Origin: Paramecium tetraurelia
Lineage: Eukaryota; Ciliophora; Oligohymenophorea; Peniculida; Parameciidae
Assembly (NCBI RefSeq): GCF_000165425.1
Contig: NW_001799022.1
Coordinates: 558,001-622,000 of the forward strand
Reading direction: 5' to 3'
Length of the DNA: 64,000 bases
In this document: piece after piece, positions 1 through 11,463 of the stretch
Numbering within the stretch: position 1 is the stretch's first letter
Layout: each line of letters starts with the position of its first letter
The notes under the pieces: generated by a model
The model's database searches: none
The model's input: only the letters and a program-made list of their open reading frames with translations
Told to the model about the DNA's origin: nothing
Made by a program: the position numbers and the translations under genes

Positions 1-1
1 T

Positions 2-326
2 GCTAGGGACTTCTGTATGGTGAGTCGAGTATACAAATTAGGTGAACATCATTTTATGACTATATGTAAATATATTAAAGACTTTATTAGCTAAGTCAAT
101 CGAGCATCCTTAAGCACCATTAGTCAAAGGAATTCAAAGAGGAGAGGTTGTATTCTAATCTTGGATTGTAAAGAAATTACCTAATGGACAAACAAATCTT
201 ATTAGTATAGCTAACATGAATCCAAAGGGTGATATTCCTAAGGCTCTGATTAATCAAGGTGCTTAAAAATAAGCAGAAGGAGTCAAGAAATCAATTGAAT
301 ATTGGATAAAGAATATAAAAAAATGA
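2..326 (+). CDS. START-domain lipid-transfer protein, C-terminal part
   Basis: Partial gene entering from the left edge; exons 2..65 and 91..326 with a 25-nt GT...AG intron at 66..90, stop TGA at 324-326. The 99 visible residues give the last strands and C-terminal helix of a START (StAR-related lipid transfer) domain: an ARDF motif at the start, an NPKGDIP motif near residue 65 (matching the conserved 'N-P-K-G-x-I-P' of the family) and a final amphipathic helix. START proteins bind and move lipids such as phosphatidylcholine, ceramide or sterol between membranes. Which ligand cannot be told. Several TAA/TAG codons are read as Gln. Nothing of the N-terminus is visible, so whether the protein carries extra domains (PH, TM) is unknown. 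It converges with the K+ channel gene to the right across an 861-bp spacer. Confidence 0.8.
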
Positions 327-1187
327 TTTATATATAAAATTAGTATTCAACAAAATAATCATTAAAATAATATCGGGGTTAGAATTCAATAATATCCATT
401 AAATTAAAATTTTTTAAATTTGATAAATTAATTTTATGGCATTTCTTCTCACATTGCTATTGATTAGGACTCAAATGACAGTTCAATTTCAATTTGAAGT
501 TTAAAAATTTCAGTCTTGAAAATATAAATTAAAAAGTCTCGATTTATTCTAATAATCAAAAAATTTCAATTTTTCTGCTATCATACTCATTGTAGCATTT
601 CAAATGCTACGAATAGTATAATCAACACATAACCGTGCTTCAAGATAATTAATATTTACTTTGATAAAAAATGCTTGAAATTACTATCATATGTATTACT
701 TGTATTTTTAAATTTTTATGAATTTAAAAATATAGAAGAATCCAAATTTTTCTCCCATCATCGATTAAAGGATATGAAGCATAAATAAAATTTCTATTTA
801 TTCTTCTAAGAAAAGAAAGTGACATATAATAATAAATGGAATTACATATACAATTGTATTTTGTTAAGATATTTTATTATGAATAGATTCACTATCGCAT
901 GATATCTACAATCTTTAATTTGTATAAAATCAACTATCTGTTATAAGAGTTTAGAAATTTTATTTTATAGTAAATATTATTTAATTCTTAAATTCAAAGA
1001 TTTTCAAATCCTATGAAATATTTAATTTCAAGAGATCTAGATGAGATATATAAATAAGAAATAGGATTCTTAAATTTAATTGAAATTAAACTAAAGGATA
1101 TTTATTATAATTATATATATAAAATGTATGTAAATGAATAGTATTTAAAATGACAAATATTATTGATATTAATATAATAATTCTTGT
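327..1187. other. AT-rich intergenic spacer between convergent genes
   Basis: This stretch holds no ORF that looks protein-coding once TAA/TAG are read as Gln; short open frames exist only because TGA is rare in AT-rich DNA. It separates the 3' ends of the START gene and the K+ channel gene. The only structured element noticed is the hairpin at 583..619. At 861 bp it is long for this compact genome, so an unrecognised non-coding RNA or a decayed gene is possible. Confidence 0.5.
583..619. other. Imperfect hairpin (possible small RNA or 3' signal)
   Basis: An inverted repeat: 8 perfect base pairs (592-599 with 603-610) closing a 3-nt loop, then a G-U and a U-A pair, a 2x2 internal mismatch, and five more pairs (583-587 with 615-619). 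It is the only obvious fold in the spacer between two convergent genes. Whether it is transcribed is not visible; it could equally be chance. Confidence 0.3.
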
Positions 1188-3580
1188 TCATATAATTTTT
1201 TACACGACTTATCTAAACACAAGGCCAGCGAATAAATTCTTTTTATTTAATATTTTATCCATAATTCTCCGTAATAGTTACTATTTGTTAACAATTTTAC
1301 TAACTTTGGTAATATTGTTATGGGGGTAATAGAATTCATATTCTTAGACTTTGTCAATATGAAAGTCATTTTATTTATCATCTTGAGGAAGACTCTAATG
1401 AGAAATTGAAGGTAAATGTTCATTATATTATGAAAAACTCTGTCTTCTTGCTTGTGGAGATTAAAATTTATCATCTTCTTCATCACTCTCATGTTGTTGC
1501 TCATAACCTGGATATCCAATTTTATTTAAGAATGCTTAATCAACTTGCACTCCTAATTGAGTTCTCATCTTAATTATATGATCATAAGCTCCATTGAGAA
1601 TACCAGTTCTTTACTATTTGTATTTAGTTTTTTTCCTAGCAAATGTTTGCCTATTCTAATAGTCATTGGTATGATAAGCAGCCAACACTTTACCGTTATT
1701 TTTTTTAAAGAAAATAAGAGGACAATTTTTGAATTAATGATGAGATTGGCAAGCCTCACAAATGATTAAGTTTGTATTTTGACCAAAAACAGTATTGTCT
1801 ATGGCATACCGATATTGTTCAAAACTGGATCGATGATTTTGAATGATAGATTAAAATTCAGAAAGATTCAAGTAAGCTACTTAAACAAAGGAAGATGCAA
1901 CAATATTGTATTGCATGACATCTTGATAAAAGAATTCTCTTTCGCAGAGTAGATTTCCTTATTGATATCTTTTGATAGACTTTTCCAATATTAGAGATTT
2001 AACTTATCCTGCCAACACTATATATAATTAATTTGGCAATTCGTCTTTTCTAAATGAATAAACATATTGATTACTTAATAATAACTTCTTCAGGAGCAAA
2101 TGTTTTCTCGTGAATACAGAAACATAGCTTTTTGATTATATCGTCTGCAAAGTTGGTTCCAACTAATTTCGAATGTTTTAGATAACGATAATACATTGCA
2201 ATTTACACTTCCTGTTTGAGTTTTGGATTGAGTTGTCCCATAAGTTCATCCAAATCTAATTCCTCGTCCTGTTTAAATTATAAATAATATTCTATGTATT
2301 TCCTAACTCTAAATTACAATTGAGTATTCAATCCTCTCTACTTAATGTGATTACTCACTAATCTCAATCTCGAATTGTTTAAATTTGTTTACTCTGCCAT
2401 TTTATAAAAAATACTTTATATCATTCCTAGTGCATAACCAAAGACACCTGTAACCAAGAAAGTAATGACAGTGACTAATATTTTTTCAGGAGTTGTAACT
2501 GGAACAATATCACCATATCCAACAGTCATTGATGTGATAGTAATCCAATAGAGTGAATTGAAATATTTAGTGTACAAATCTTCATCAAATATATTCTATT
2601 GATGCAGCCAAGTGTGAGTGTAGCCTTAGTCTACTTCATAAAGGGCAAAGTAGTGGAATAGACAAGCACAAAAGTGAGAAATCAAAAGTAGTGAATAGAT
2701 TAAACAAAATAACTAATAAATGATTGCACTCTTCTCCTTGAAATTGGATATCTCTTCAATTACTATCATAGTTCTTCTTACTCTTGTCATTCGAATCAAC
2801 ATCAGATAGTTTGCAGCTGAATATCCCATCCATGATAAAATGAAAGGCAAAACTATAGCCAAATCTAAAGCAAAGTCTCCTTTGATGTAATGCCAAAATA
2901 TCTTTGCTTTATTCCTTTATAATATCCCTCTATCATAATATCCTTTAAAAAACGTAAGGATAAGGTCAATCAAAAAAATACAGCTTGGTAATGTACTAAA
3001 AAGAGTAAAGACACTACCCATATTGTCTTCATTGAGATTAAATGACAGCTGCAAAGGAACATAGAAGATATTCACGATAGTTACTAACATCATCAAGAGA
3101 TCCCATAAAAAAAGGAATTTATCTGCAGGTAATAGAACTGTTTCATCACTTTTTATGAAACACCAAAAACGCCACCATAATGGATTGTTAGCGTGAGCTT
3201 CATATTTTATTTGTATCCACTAAGTTATAGGAATTTATTACTCTTGATGGTTTCTAAAATAGCATAAAATTATATAGATAAAATTGGAATGAAGAAGCCT
3301 TATCTCTGATTAGTAGAAAGATGTTTTTCTTTAACAATTTAAATCTGTAAGTAGTTGAATTATGTTTAAGTCGAGTAATGAAAATTGTTATTTTCTATAT
3401 GATCCTTAAAGGTTTGGATTTCCACGCTCTTGAAATATTATTAATTTATATTTACGAGTTATTTTCTAGCATTTCCAATTACTTATCAACTTTATTGAGA
3501 GCATCCAATTCAATCTCTTAATCTTCCATCCTCTCTTGTTCTTCTTTCCTAAATCTGATCCCTTGGAGTTTGGGTATCAT
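1188..3580 (-). CDS. Six-TM K+ channel with cyclic-nucleotide-binding domain and zinc knuckle
   Basis: Exons complement(1188..2049, 2075..3219, 3242..3580), introns of 25 and 22 nt, 781 codons plus stop, frame intact. It encodes a plasma- or ciliary-membrane potassium channel of the EAG/HCN/CNG superfamily. Visible in order: a charged N-terminus (~110 aa), hydrophobic S1-S3, a basic S4-like segment (RMTRVRRT), S5, a pore with the K+ filter TVGYGD at about residue 345 (coordinates ~2508-2526), S6, a C-linker, and a CNBD at roughly residues 480-600 with the typical LPNQLYIVLAGQV start of the beta-roll. Right after the CNBD is a Cys-X2-Cys-X3-His-X4-Cys cluster (1722..1760), then a charged, disordered tail. 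Paramecium has a very large family of such channels. The start is the first ATG in frame; a second Met (~3529) is an alternative. Cyclic-nucleotide gating is inferred from the domain only. Confidence 0.88.
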
Positions 3581-4185
3581 TAAAAATAAAAATAATGCTT
3601 TTATTTTATGAACTTATTAATCATGCATAAATAAAAAATTACATTAATCATTCTACTCATAACTATTCCACAGCAGATCATTAGAGCATATCCCAGAAGA
3701 AACCTCAACTCTCATACTCAATCTTTTCCCCTCCAATCAAAATAGCAGGATCCAACTATAAAGAGATAACGCTCTTTTATTCCAAATTTAATTTAGATAT
3801 AACCTTAATCCATCTATCCATAATTGTTTTTCTTATTCAACAGAAGCATGAATATTTATTTAAATAGTGATTAAACAGAAGTATATGTAGGAATTAAATA
3901 ACAAATTGTAAAATTCAACATGCTAACATAAAACCCACAGATATATTTAAAATATTAAAAATAAAGTACATTAAATTAAAAAATTTAACCTCATTTTTCT
4001 AATGATTAAATTCTAACCTTTTTTTTAGGCTGAATCACTATAATAAGCTATGTGCTTTGAGAATATATGAATTTGCTTTATTACAAAATCCAATTTTTAT
4101 TAAGAAAAGGAATTGAATTTTAATAAAATCGCAGAAATAAAGTTAGAGTAACTGAAAAAATATTTAAAATATGAAATCATTCATA
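3581..4185. other. Spacer with an unresolved small ORF
   Basis: About 600 bp between the K+ channel start and the RING/PHD stop. On the minus strand an ATG at 3821 opens 38 codons ending in TGA (3705-3707). Immediately after, in another frame, a strongly hydrophobic stretch (segments FLLGYALMICCGIVM and VIFYLCMI) runs to a TGA that overlaps the channel ATG. Together they would make an ~80-residue two-segment membrane protein if one base were missing near 3710, but no normal-sized intron joins them. A plus-strand open frame from 3623 to 4033 starts with a signal-peptide-like segment but has low-complexity content. Neither is accepted as a gene. Confidence 0.35.
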
Positions 4186-4877
4186 TCACTTATGTTTGTA
4201 GTAAATAAATTTCGATCTTCTGCAGTCCAAACAATACCATTTACTACTGGGAACATTAAATTCTAATTGGGCTGGATCACAAAAAGTGTGGCAAAATGCA
4301 TCATTACATCTATCACATATCAACATTAAATAAGGAGTGTGTGAACATTAACAAACTTAACATCTCTCTTCATCATCATATTCACTTTGATCTTCGTAAA
4401 ATTGATCTTCTTCTTAATTCCATTTTGGTAAATTTAAATTTAATTATATTGGGATGTTTTCTCTTTTTCCTTCTTTTATTGGATAGATGTAATTGAATTT
4501 TGCTCGACAACAAGGACATTGTGTTTTATATTTTTCTGCCCATTCTTTAATACAAGTTGAACATATCTAATGTTTGCAAACATCAATCTCACAAACATTT
4601 TATACATCATCTAAATTCTACATACAAATAGGACATTCCTCCTGTGTCTATTATTTTAATCTTGCCTTCTTCTTTGGTCCTGAAATAAAGTGCTTAGGCA
4701 ATTTACTTGAACTAGGTATTTTTTATTGCTTAATTAAGAACAATATCTTACTTGCTTTGGTAGAATAGTAACAGTCTCTTTCGTATCCGGACTGTCGAGA
4801 ATCAACTTCTTTTTTCTTTACTTTTCATTAGACCATGCGATCTACTTATTTTGCACTTGATTAGACTGTTTGGACAT
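4186..4877 (-). CDS. RING finger plus PHD finger protein
   Basis: Exons complement(4186..4728, 4752..4877) with a 23-nt intron; 222 aa, frame intact. After a basic N-terminal ~75 residues comes a RING finger: CPIC ... C-x-H-x-I-CSTC ... CPCC, ending in a typical 'CR-A-x-F' motif. An acidic linker (EEDQFYEDQSEYDDEE) follows. Then there is a PHD finger: C-Q-V-C ... LICDRCNDAFCHTFC ... WYCLDC, ending nine residues before the stop. The combination and order match PHRF1-like nuclear proteins, where the RING acts as a ubiquitin ligase and the PHD reads histone tails; ligase activity and histone binding here are inferred from family only. The start codon lies only 23 bp downstream of the stop of the preceding minus-strand gene, so the promoter must overlap that gene's 3' end. 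Confidence 0.88.
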
Positions 4878-4900
4878 TTTTTACTTTATATATTATTTAA

Positions 4901-5703
4901 TCAATGTTTAATTAAAGTACTATAAACTCCATCATAAACAATAAGATCAGGGTTTCTTTATAATATAATCAGAATCTCATCAGATAATTCATTATATTCT
5001 AGAAAATGATAAATGTTCGCTTTTAGAAATAAAAGACCAATCTCATGCTTTATTGAATAATTTATCTAAGAACAACTATCAATTAGCAGTCTCTTTTCAT
5101 TCATCTGTTTCAAACTCTTTTAATCTAAGTTATTAATTTAATCTTCTTGGTATAATTCTACAATTAATCTATTTATTGCTCTTTTTAAACTTTTAATCTT
5201 TTTCCCTGTTTCTTCTTTTATCTTTTAGTAATACATTTATAAACTTTTATTTCAACTCTATGTTATTCATCAATTAACAATTCAAAATCCTAGATTAAAT
5301 CATTAATTATTTATACCTCTTGAGGTTTAAATTTAGACCTCCTTAATAAATAGTAAATTAAGAATTTAACTTTTATATCCTCCTTTATACAAATGTTATG
5401 ATTTAACTGCTTGCATTAGAAAGTAAATCATTATTATTTCAAGAGATTAAGTAATTGGAATTATAGGCTCAAATCTTTAATATTTTTTTAGATCGACTAT
5501 TCATTTAACTATTTGAATTTCTTTCTTCTGACCTATTTCATTTTCTACATCCGCTTTGCTTTGCCTTGATTTAGATGTATTTAGTATGATTCAAAGTTAA
5601 ATATAAATAAATTCTACTTCTGTAATATTCTGAAAGTGCTATTAAATGTTATTTCTCTTAGAAAATTTAACAATGATTTTTATTAATTTTAGGGTTATAG
5701 CAT
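4901..5703 (-). CDS. Helical/coiled-coil protein with an in-frame TGA
   Basis: Reading from an ATG at 5703 and removing one 23-nt intron (5222..5244) leaves exactly 260 codons to the stop at 4901-4903, but codon 92 (5428-5430) is TGA. Upstream of it the frame encodes a Gln/Lys-rich helical segment. Downstream is a Glu/Lys/Leu-rich coiled coil (IKEETGKK, LKRAINRLIVELYQED), followed by a more globular C-terminus. No family was recognised. A different model starts at an internal ATG near 5428 and uses a 25-nt intron (~5379-5403) to reach the same downstream frame, giving a shorter intact protein. So this is either a gene with a nonsense mutation or sequence error, or a shorter gene with unrelated upstream ORF. 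Spacers are 23 bp (downstream gene) and 40 bp (upstream AROM). Confidence 0.5.
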
Positions 5704-5743
5704 TTTTTTCATTAATTTTATTTAAAAATATATATATATATAT

Positions 5744-8700
5744 TCACTTTCCATTGAACAGATGTACTTGTCCTATAGCCTATGCTTCAAACATTTCTCT
5801 CCCACTTATTGAATTTGGTTTCTTTAATAAAGGATCATCAGCTTAATTAGCCACAAACACGATAGTTTTTTCATCAAACCATTCCTCGCATAATGGCAAC
5901 TCGGCTCCTGGAGGTATAGTCGAAATGATCAAATCAAATTTATGAGTCTTTTCAGCCTGTCTCATAAATTCGACCTTTTACTACTTGGCTAAGGTTTCTA
6001 CTTTTTAAGGATCTCTCCCATATAGATAAACTTATAGTAAAAATAATTTTGCAGCAACAAAAATAGCAGTCTTTGCAGTACCACCATTCCCCAAAATTAA
6101 ACATTTTTGCATATTCTTTGGAAATCTTTTAAATATTGGCCAAAACATCCCCCACCAATCAGTATTAAATCCAATCACTTAATTCTCATATTTTATAATA
6201 CAATTCACAGCTCCAATAATCTGAGCTTCTATTGATTATTCTGTCAAGTATTATTGAATCTAATAATAATATTTAATTTTACTTCTTCCTTAAATGGCAT
6301 TGTAATTGAGGCTCCTTAGAAATTAATATCATTAATATACGATTTTGCCTATTCAATTTTCTTGATGGAGACTTTAGTATAGAATTTGTTGTGTTATTGA
6401 TTTAGTTGGTCAAAATTTCGTTAATGAAGCAAATCGCTTCTGGATAAGGATAAATCATCACCAAAGATATGATAGTTTTGAGTTATCACAAAATCGGCTA
6501 AGCTTCTGATGGATCTTAATTGCTGTATAGTGCCTTGACCAACTGCAGTAGGAGTCAAACAAGACAAAGGAACCATAAATTTGTTTAGAGTTCTGTACAA
6601 TTATGAATTTGGTCCCATTGATACAACTAAGTAGGGAATAACAAATTTCATTCCCATGAATAGCTTAGAAATTTCTTAATAGGTAAGTTCTGATGGATAA
6701 GCATCCTAATTAATTGCCAGCTTTAACAAGCAAATTGTATTAGGATTGTGCTCTGAGATGTATTTCATCCTCTCTATAAATTCAATGATCTACAGTTTTT
6801 CTGTTTTCTCAAATAAATGTTACGATAGAATGATAGAATTGTAATAATGTTATGTAATCATAACATTATTATATTAATCCATCTCTATATCAAAATAATC
6901 TCCAATAAAGCTATTTTACCATTACTCTATTAACTTAACATATGATGTTCCAGTATAGAATCCACCTTGTGCTTTTGTTCTCAAAGTAAATATTATTGGA
7001 ATTTCAAGGTAAAATTTGATGTTATAAATTTATTGTCTAATTTTATCAAATTACTCTTAAATGTTATCTATCTTATCCATCCTTACCTCCAATAAATTGT
7101 GATTTCTATTTATAAAATGAATCTTCTGATGATCTACAATAGTTAATTCCTCGTAAAAAATGCAAGCAAAATTAGTGTCTTGAACATATATTTTATTCCT
7201 TGGAAAATTCAAATGTTATATGCCTTTGATAAAATTCAAATATAACTCATTTATTCTTTGATAATACCTAGTAATATCATAATTGGATGTTATCTATTAA
7301 ATATATTTCCTACTTGGTAATGTAAAAATGTATTTACTGACTCTCTAATAGATTGGTTTTCTCCTATTATAAATCTCCATGATATTTCCAATTGATGGTC
7401 TATTTTAAGATTGTAAATCTTCAATTAATTCATTGATATCCTTTTCAATCCATATGACATTTTTGCCAATCAATAATTACTATATTTGTTCATCCTCAAT
7501 GATTCCACCTCCACAATCAACCACTACATTCTTCTAATATTTCAATAATATCTGTATAAATTATTCCTTTTCACATTTTCTAAATTGTTCCCATCCAAAC
7601 TTTGTGATGAATTCATTGACATTATTAGATATCATATTATCAATGCTAATGTAATCGAACCCTAATTATTAGCATATGTATTAAGACAGAGTGCTTTTAC
7701 CTGCTCCTCTCATGCCAATTATGTACAATGGTTCCTTATAATATTGGTAATTGTATAAGAATTCTTATTCTTAGTTATAAGTCAAGGCCTATTAATTCAA
7801 ACCTAAACTTTGAATATGATTATAGAAATCAGGGAATGTCTTCCTTACACAATCCTTATTATCTATTATAATTCTATATTAATATTGCACTTTTTCAAAA
7901 TGTCCTCCTAAAATACTAAAAGCCATTGCAATCCTATGATCATTGTATGTATTGATTATAACATCCTTTCTATAGCCATTGTACTTTTGATATCTTTTGC
8001 CTCTGATTAAAATCTCATTATTTTGTGATAAACAAACCACACCAACCTTAACTAGATTTTCAGTGACAGCCTTAATTCTATCACATTCCTTCACTCTTTA
8101 ATTTTCAATTCCTTTGATAATACATTAACCTTCAATAGAGGACATTAACAAGGCTAAAGAAATAAAAGTGTCGCTAAAATTGATGCAATCGACATCTTGA
8201 GGTTTTAGGTCTTAATTCTTTATTATTTTGTAAAATCCTTATTCTCTCACTACTTACATGCCCATCTACTCTATAACATCTAAGAATTGTGCATCTCCCT
8301 ATAATTTGGATATCTTTTTGGTTTCGATTGATCCACCATTTAGTCCGATATGTAATAAATCATAACTCAATGCTGTTGCATCTGGTTCAATATCGTATGT
8401 TTGGGCTTTATATATTCCCTTTTTGACTAAAAACTTGGTTTTTGAGATTCTCTCTACCTTTACTCCATAAATATTCATAAGTTGTATAGTCATTTCAATA
8501 TAGGATTCACTAACGATGGTTTCATTCTCTTTGCAATCAATAATTTCAATCAGGGTTTCATCATTTGGGAAGTAAGGAGCAGCCATCAAGATTCCAGAAA
8601 CAAATTGACTACTAAGTTAAGACTTGATTTTGATGTGTTTACCAAGTTTACCATCGATAACTTTAAAAGGTAATTGGCCTTCCTTTTCTAAATATTTGAC

Positions 8701-10221
8701 ATTTAAATTAAGTGCTTCCACCATCTCTTAAATTGGTCTTTCATAAATTCTTTGAGCACCTATGATGGTCACATTCCCAATTAAGGCTGCAATAGGAAGT
8801 AGAAATCTGGCACAAGTACCACTTTCCTTGACATTTATGGTGTATTCCTTTTAATAAAATTGCCCCTAGCATCCTTCGAGAATGAGATTATGTTTAGAAT
8901 GTGTTTGAATTTCGCACAATCTTAATTCTTACAAGGAATTCAACATAGCCTTTGTATCATCAGAATCATAGAAATTATTCAATGAGCTTATACCTTCTGA
9001 TAGGGAACTTAACAAGAGCACTCTATTAGTGATACTTTTCGATCCATGTATGGGTTTGCTAGGTCTGATGTCTGAACATTTTATAACACAGGATTTAACA
9101 AGTATTTTTTTAATGATATCCATATTGACAGGTGTAGTATTAAATTTATGTTTGCCAATTTCTTATATAAATACAAAGTTGATTTCATGTTTGAATACTT
9201 TTTTATCAAACTATAAATATTTTAGCACATCTTATATATTGACATACTCTGGGATTTCAATAGGTAATTCGTATTTCAAAAGAACATTCCTGATTCTATT
9301 CTCATAGGATGAGGTGTCAATCCCATGCTCTTTAGCCAATATATTTGCCAAAACCATGCCAATAGAGACACATTCACCATGCAATAATTTGCCTTGACTT
9401 GCAAATTCAACTGCATGACCAATGGTGTGACCATAATTTAAAATTTTGCGAATATTTTGCTCATATTTATCTTCTGTTACAATACTTAACTTTAGATTGA
9501 TTCCATATTTAATGATATCCAATAGACTGGATTAGTTATTTGGGTCCATCAAGTAATTGTAATCATAACATTCCAATCTCTCAAATAATTTTCGATCAAA
9601 ACAAGCTGCTATTTTGATGATCTCTGCCAAACCATTCAGAAAATTTCTTTTATCTAATGATTGCAAAAATTAGCTACACACTTTGATTCTATAAGGATCA
9701 TTTATCACTCCTAGTTGATTCTTACCGTAGATGTTGTTGATACCTGTCTTTCCTCCAACACTAGCATCTGCCATTCCCAACAACGATGTGGGAATCAAAA
9801 TGAATTTAATTCTGTTGAATAGTTAAATATACCAAACCCTCTCATATATATGCTAGACACGAATCCAACCAAATCAGTCACCACTCCTCCTCCAATTGCG
9901 ATCACTAAATCTTATCTACAAAATCTTTTGCTAAACAAATATTCTGCCAATTCATTCGCAAAATGTAGATTTTTAGCTCCTTCTCCTCCTGGTAATGTGA
10001 ATGTTATTGCTTATGGAAATTTTTAGCATATCTACTACAAGTAGAGTTGTGCAATATTAGTGTCTGAAACCTAATGTAGAAAATGTGGTTACAAAACAGA
10101 TTTAGGGGTTTTGGAGGACTTGAATAGTATTTGCTAAGGAATCAAGGGTTTCGTTGATTGTGTTATGGTAGTCGATTAGTGAGTTATCTTGATCAAGTTA
10201 TTCTAGGTTAATGAAACTCAT
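5744..10221 (-). CDS. AROM: Pentafunctional AROM polypeptide (shikimate pathway)
   Basis: Exons complement(5744..6259, 6283..9811, 9838..10070, 10093..10221), introns 23, 26 and 22 nt; 1468 aa, intact (fungal AROM is ~1550-1590). It catalyses five consecutive cytosolic steps from DAHP to EPSP. Domains in fungal order: dehydroquinate synthase (~1-345, [37 protein letters not shown]); EPSP synthase (~350-790, [29 protein letters not shown]); shikimate kinase (~815-985, P-loop GMRGAGKST); type I dehydroquinase (~985-1210, SQH and Schiff-base Lys in LLKLAINQD, VGQG); shikimate dehydrogenase (~1214-1468, [25 protein letters not shown]). In the EPSP synthase site the usual LGNAGTA reads VKESGTC. 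The start is the first ATG, 96 bp from the divergent trichocyst gene. Its presence implies the cell can make chorismate precursors itself. Confidence 0.95.
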
Positions 10222-10317
10222 AAATTAAAAACGTATTATATATATATTACTATCAAAAACGGGTAATAAGTGTAAATCACATGAGCATGATTGGATGCAT
10301 AATAAATAATTAAAAAA
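10222..10317. promoter_or_regulatory. 96-bp divergent promoter region (AROM / trichocyst gene)
   Basis: The two ATGs face away from each other across 96 bp of AT-rich DNA including an alternating TA run, so both promoters must lie here. No specific factor site is recognisable. Confidence 0.4.
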
Positions 10318-11463
10318 ATGGCTAGATCACTAACAATATTGGCTATTTGTTATTGCAGTTGCTACAGCACGATTGACATAAGACAGAAAGTCCCAAAGAA
10401 ATTTTGGCCCAAGTCAACAAGGATTCATTTGGTAATTCCATCCTTTCAGTTCTCCAACTCTAATTGGCCACTGGTGGACCCGTCGGAGAGATCTAAATCC
10501 TCTTAAATAACATTGCTTCTTAATTGAATGGAGATTAAAAGAAGGCTGACAAAGTTCACGAAAGTGACACTGTTGCATTTGAGAAGATCATTGCTGACTT
10601 AGAATAAGAAATTGCTTATCATTAAACCTAAATTGTTGCCCTCTCTAACTTGAGAGATTCAACAACTGAGGCCTTGGGTGAAGCTGAAGTTGAAGTCAGA
10701 GTTGTCACATCCGATATTGCCAATAACGAAAAAAGCTTTGCTGACGAATCAGCCACCAGATAATCATAACACGATACATGGGTTAGAAAAGATGCAGAAC
10801 ATGTTGATTAAATTGATGCCATCGATGAAGCCTCAAAGATTGTCCAACATTTATAAGCTGGTGTTGCCTTTGCTTAACTCAAGAGCAGATTCGAAAAAGT
10901 CTAAGCCAAATTGATGGAAAGCAAGCATGCTCTCTTCAAAGTATATTTCATTTGCTATTATTTAACAGCCACTCATCAATGCCTTGACCTAATTAGCCTC
11001 CAAGGTTGATAACAAGAGCATCATCAAAATCTTAGAACTCTTGGCCTAAATCAGATAATAATTGGTTGCCAGCAGAGCCTCCCTCCTCGCCACCGAAGAA
11101 AAATAAGCTGCCAACTGGGAAGTCTAAAAGTGGTCACTTATAAGAAGAACACAAGAGATTAGTTGAAAGAAAGGCCTTCTTAGAAAACTCAATTGTCTAA
11201 TTCAAGGTCACCATCTAAGAAGCTGTTGAAGACTTAGAAGATTAAACTGTAAGATAGTCCCACTATTCTAGTTATTCCTTGAAGATGCTGAAGATTCATT
11301 GGCTATCCAAGAGAGATGGGCTGCTGAATAAGAATCCCAATATGAAGCCTAAACCTTCGAAAGAGAATAATAATTGGAAGTCGTCGAAAGATTATAAGAA
11401 GTCTTAACCTAAAAATTAAGTGCAGCTTCAGAATTCCTCCAAATTAGAGAAGAAGTATTTTGA
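10318..11463 (+). pseudogene. Trichocyst matrix protein gene with three frame breaks
   Basis: With introns 10941..10968 (28 nt) and 11249..11271 (23 nt) removed, 1095 nt remain. They encode an acidic, Ala/Glu/Gln-rich helical protein with an N-terminal hydrophobic signal, typical of the T1-T4 trichocyst matrix proteins. These are secretory-granule cargo that is proteolytically processed and crystallises in the trichocyst, expanding on exocytosis. Recognisable stretches are the 'LQLATGGPVGEI' block, a 'KVDNKSIIKILELL' block and the 'EEHKRLVERKAFLENSI' heptad region. The frame is broken three times, each time by one apparent extra base: near 10343 and near 10371 in the signal/propeptide region, and at 11131. 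The net shift is +3, so the C-terminal frame is open to TGA 11461-11463. This may be a decaying copy of a large gene family, or a sequence with local errors. Confidence 0.72.

Noticed and set aside
3623..4033. Plus-strand 136-codon ORF with a signal-peptide-like start
   Set aside because: After ~30 residues it becomes low-complexity Gln/Ile/Asn translation of AT-rich DNA; no domain, and TGA-free length is expected by chance.
5428..5430. Selenocysteine codon
   Set aside because: No selenoprotein family is recognisable around it and no SECIS-like element was seen; kept only as an open question.
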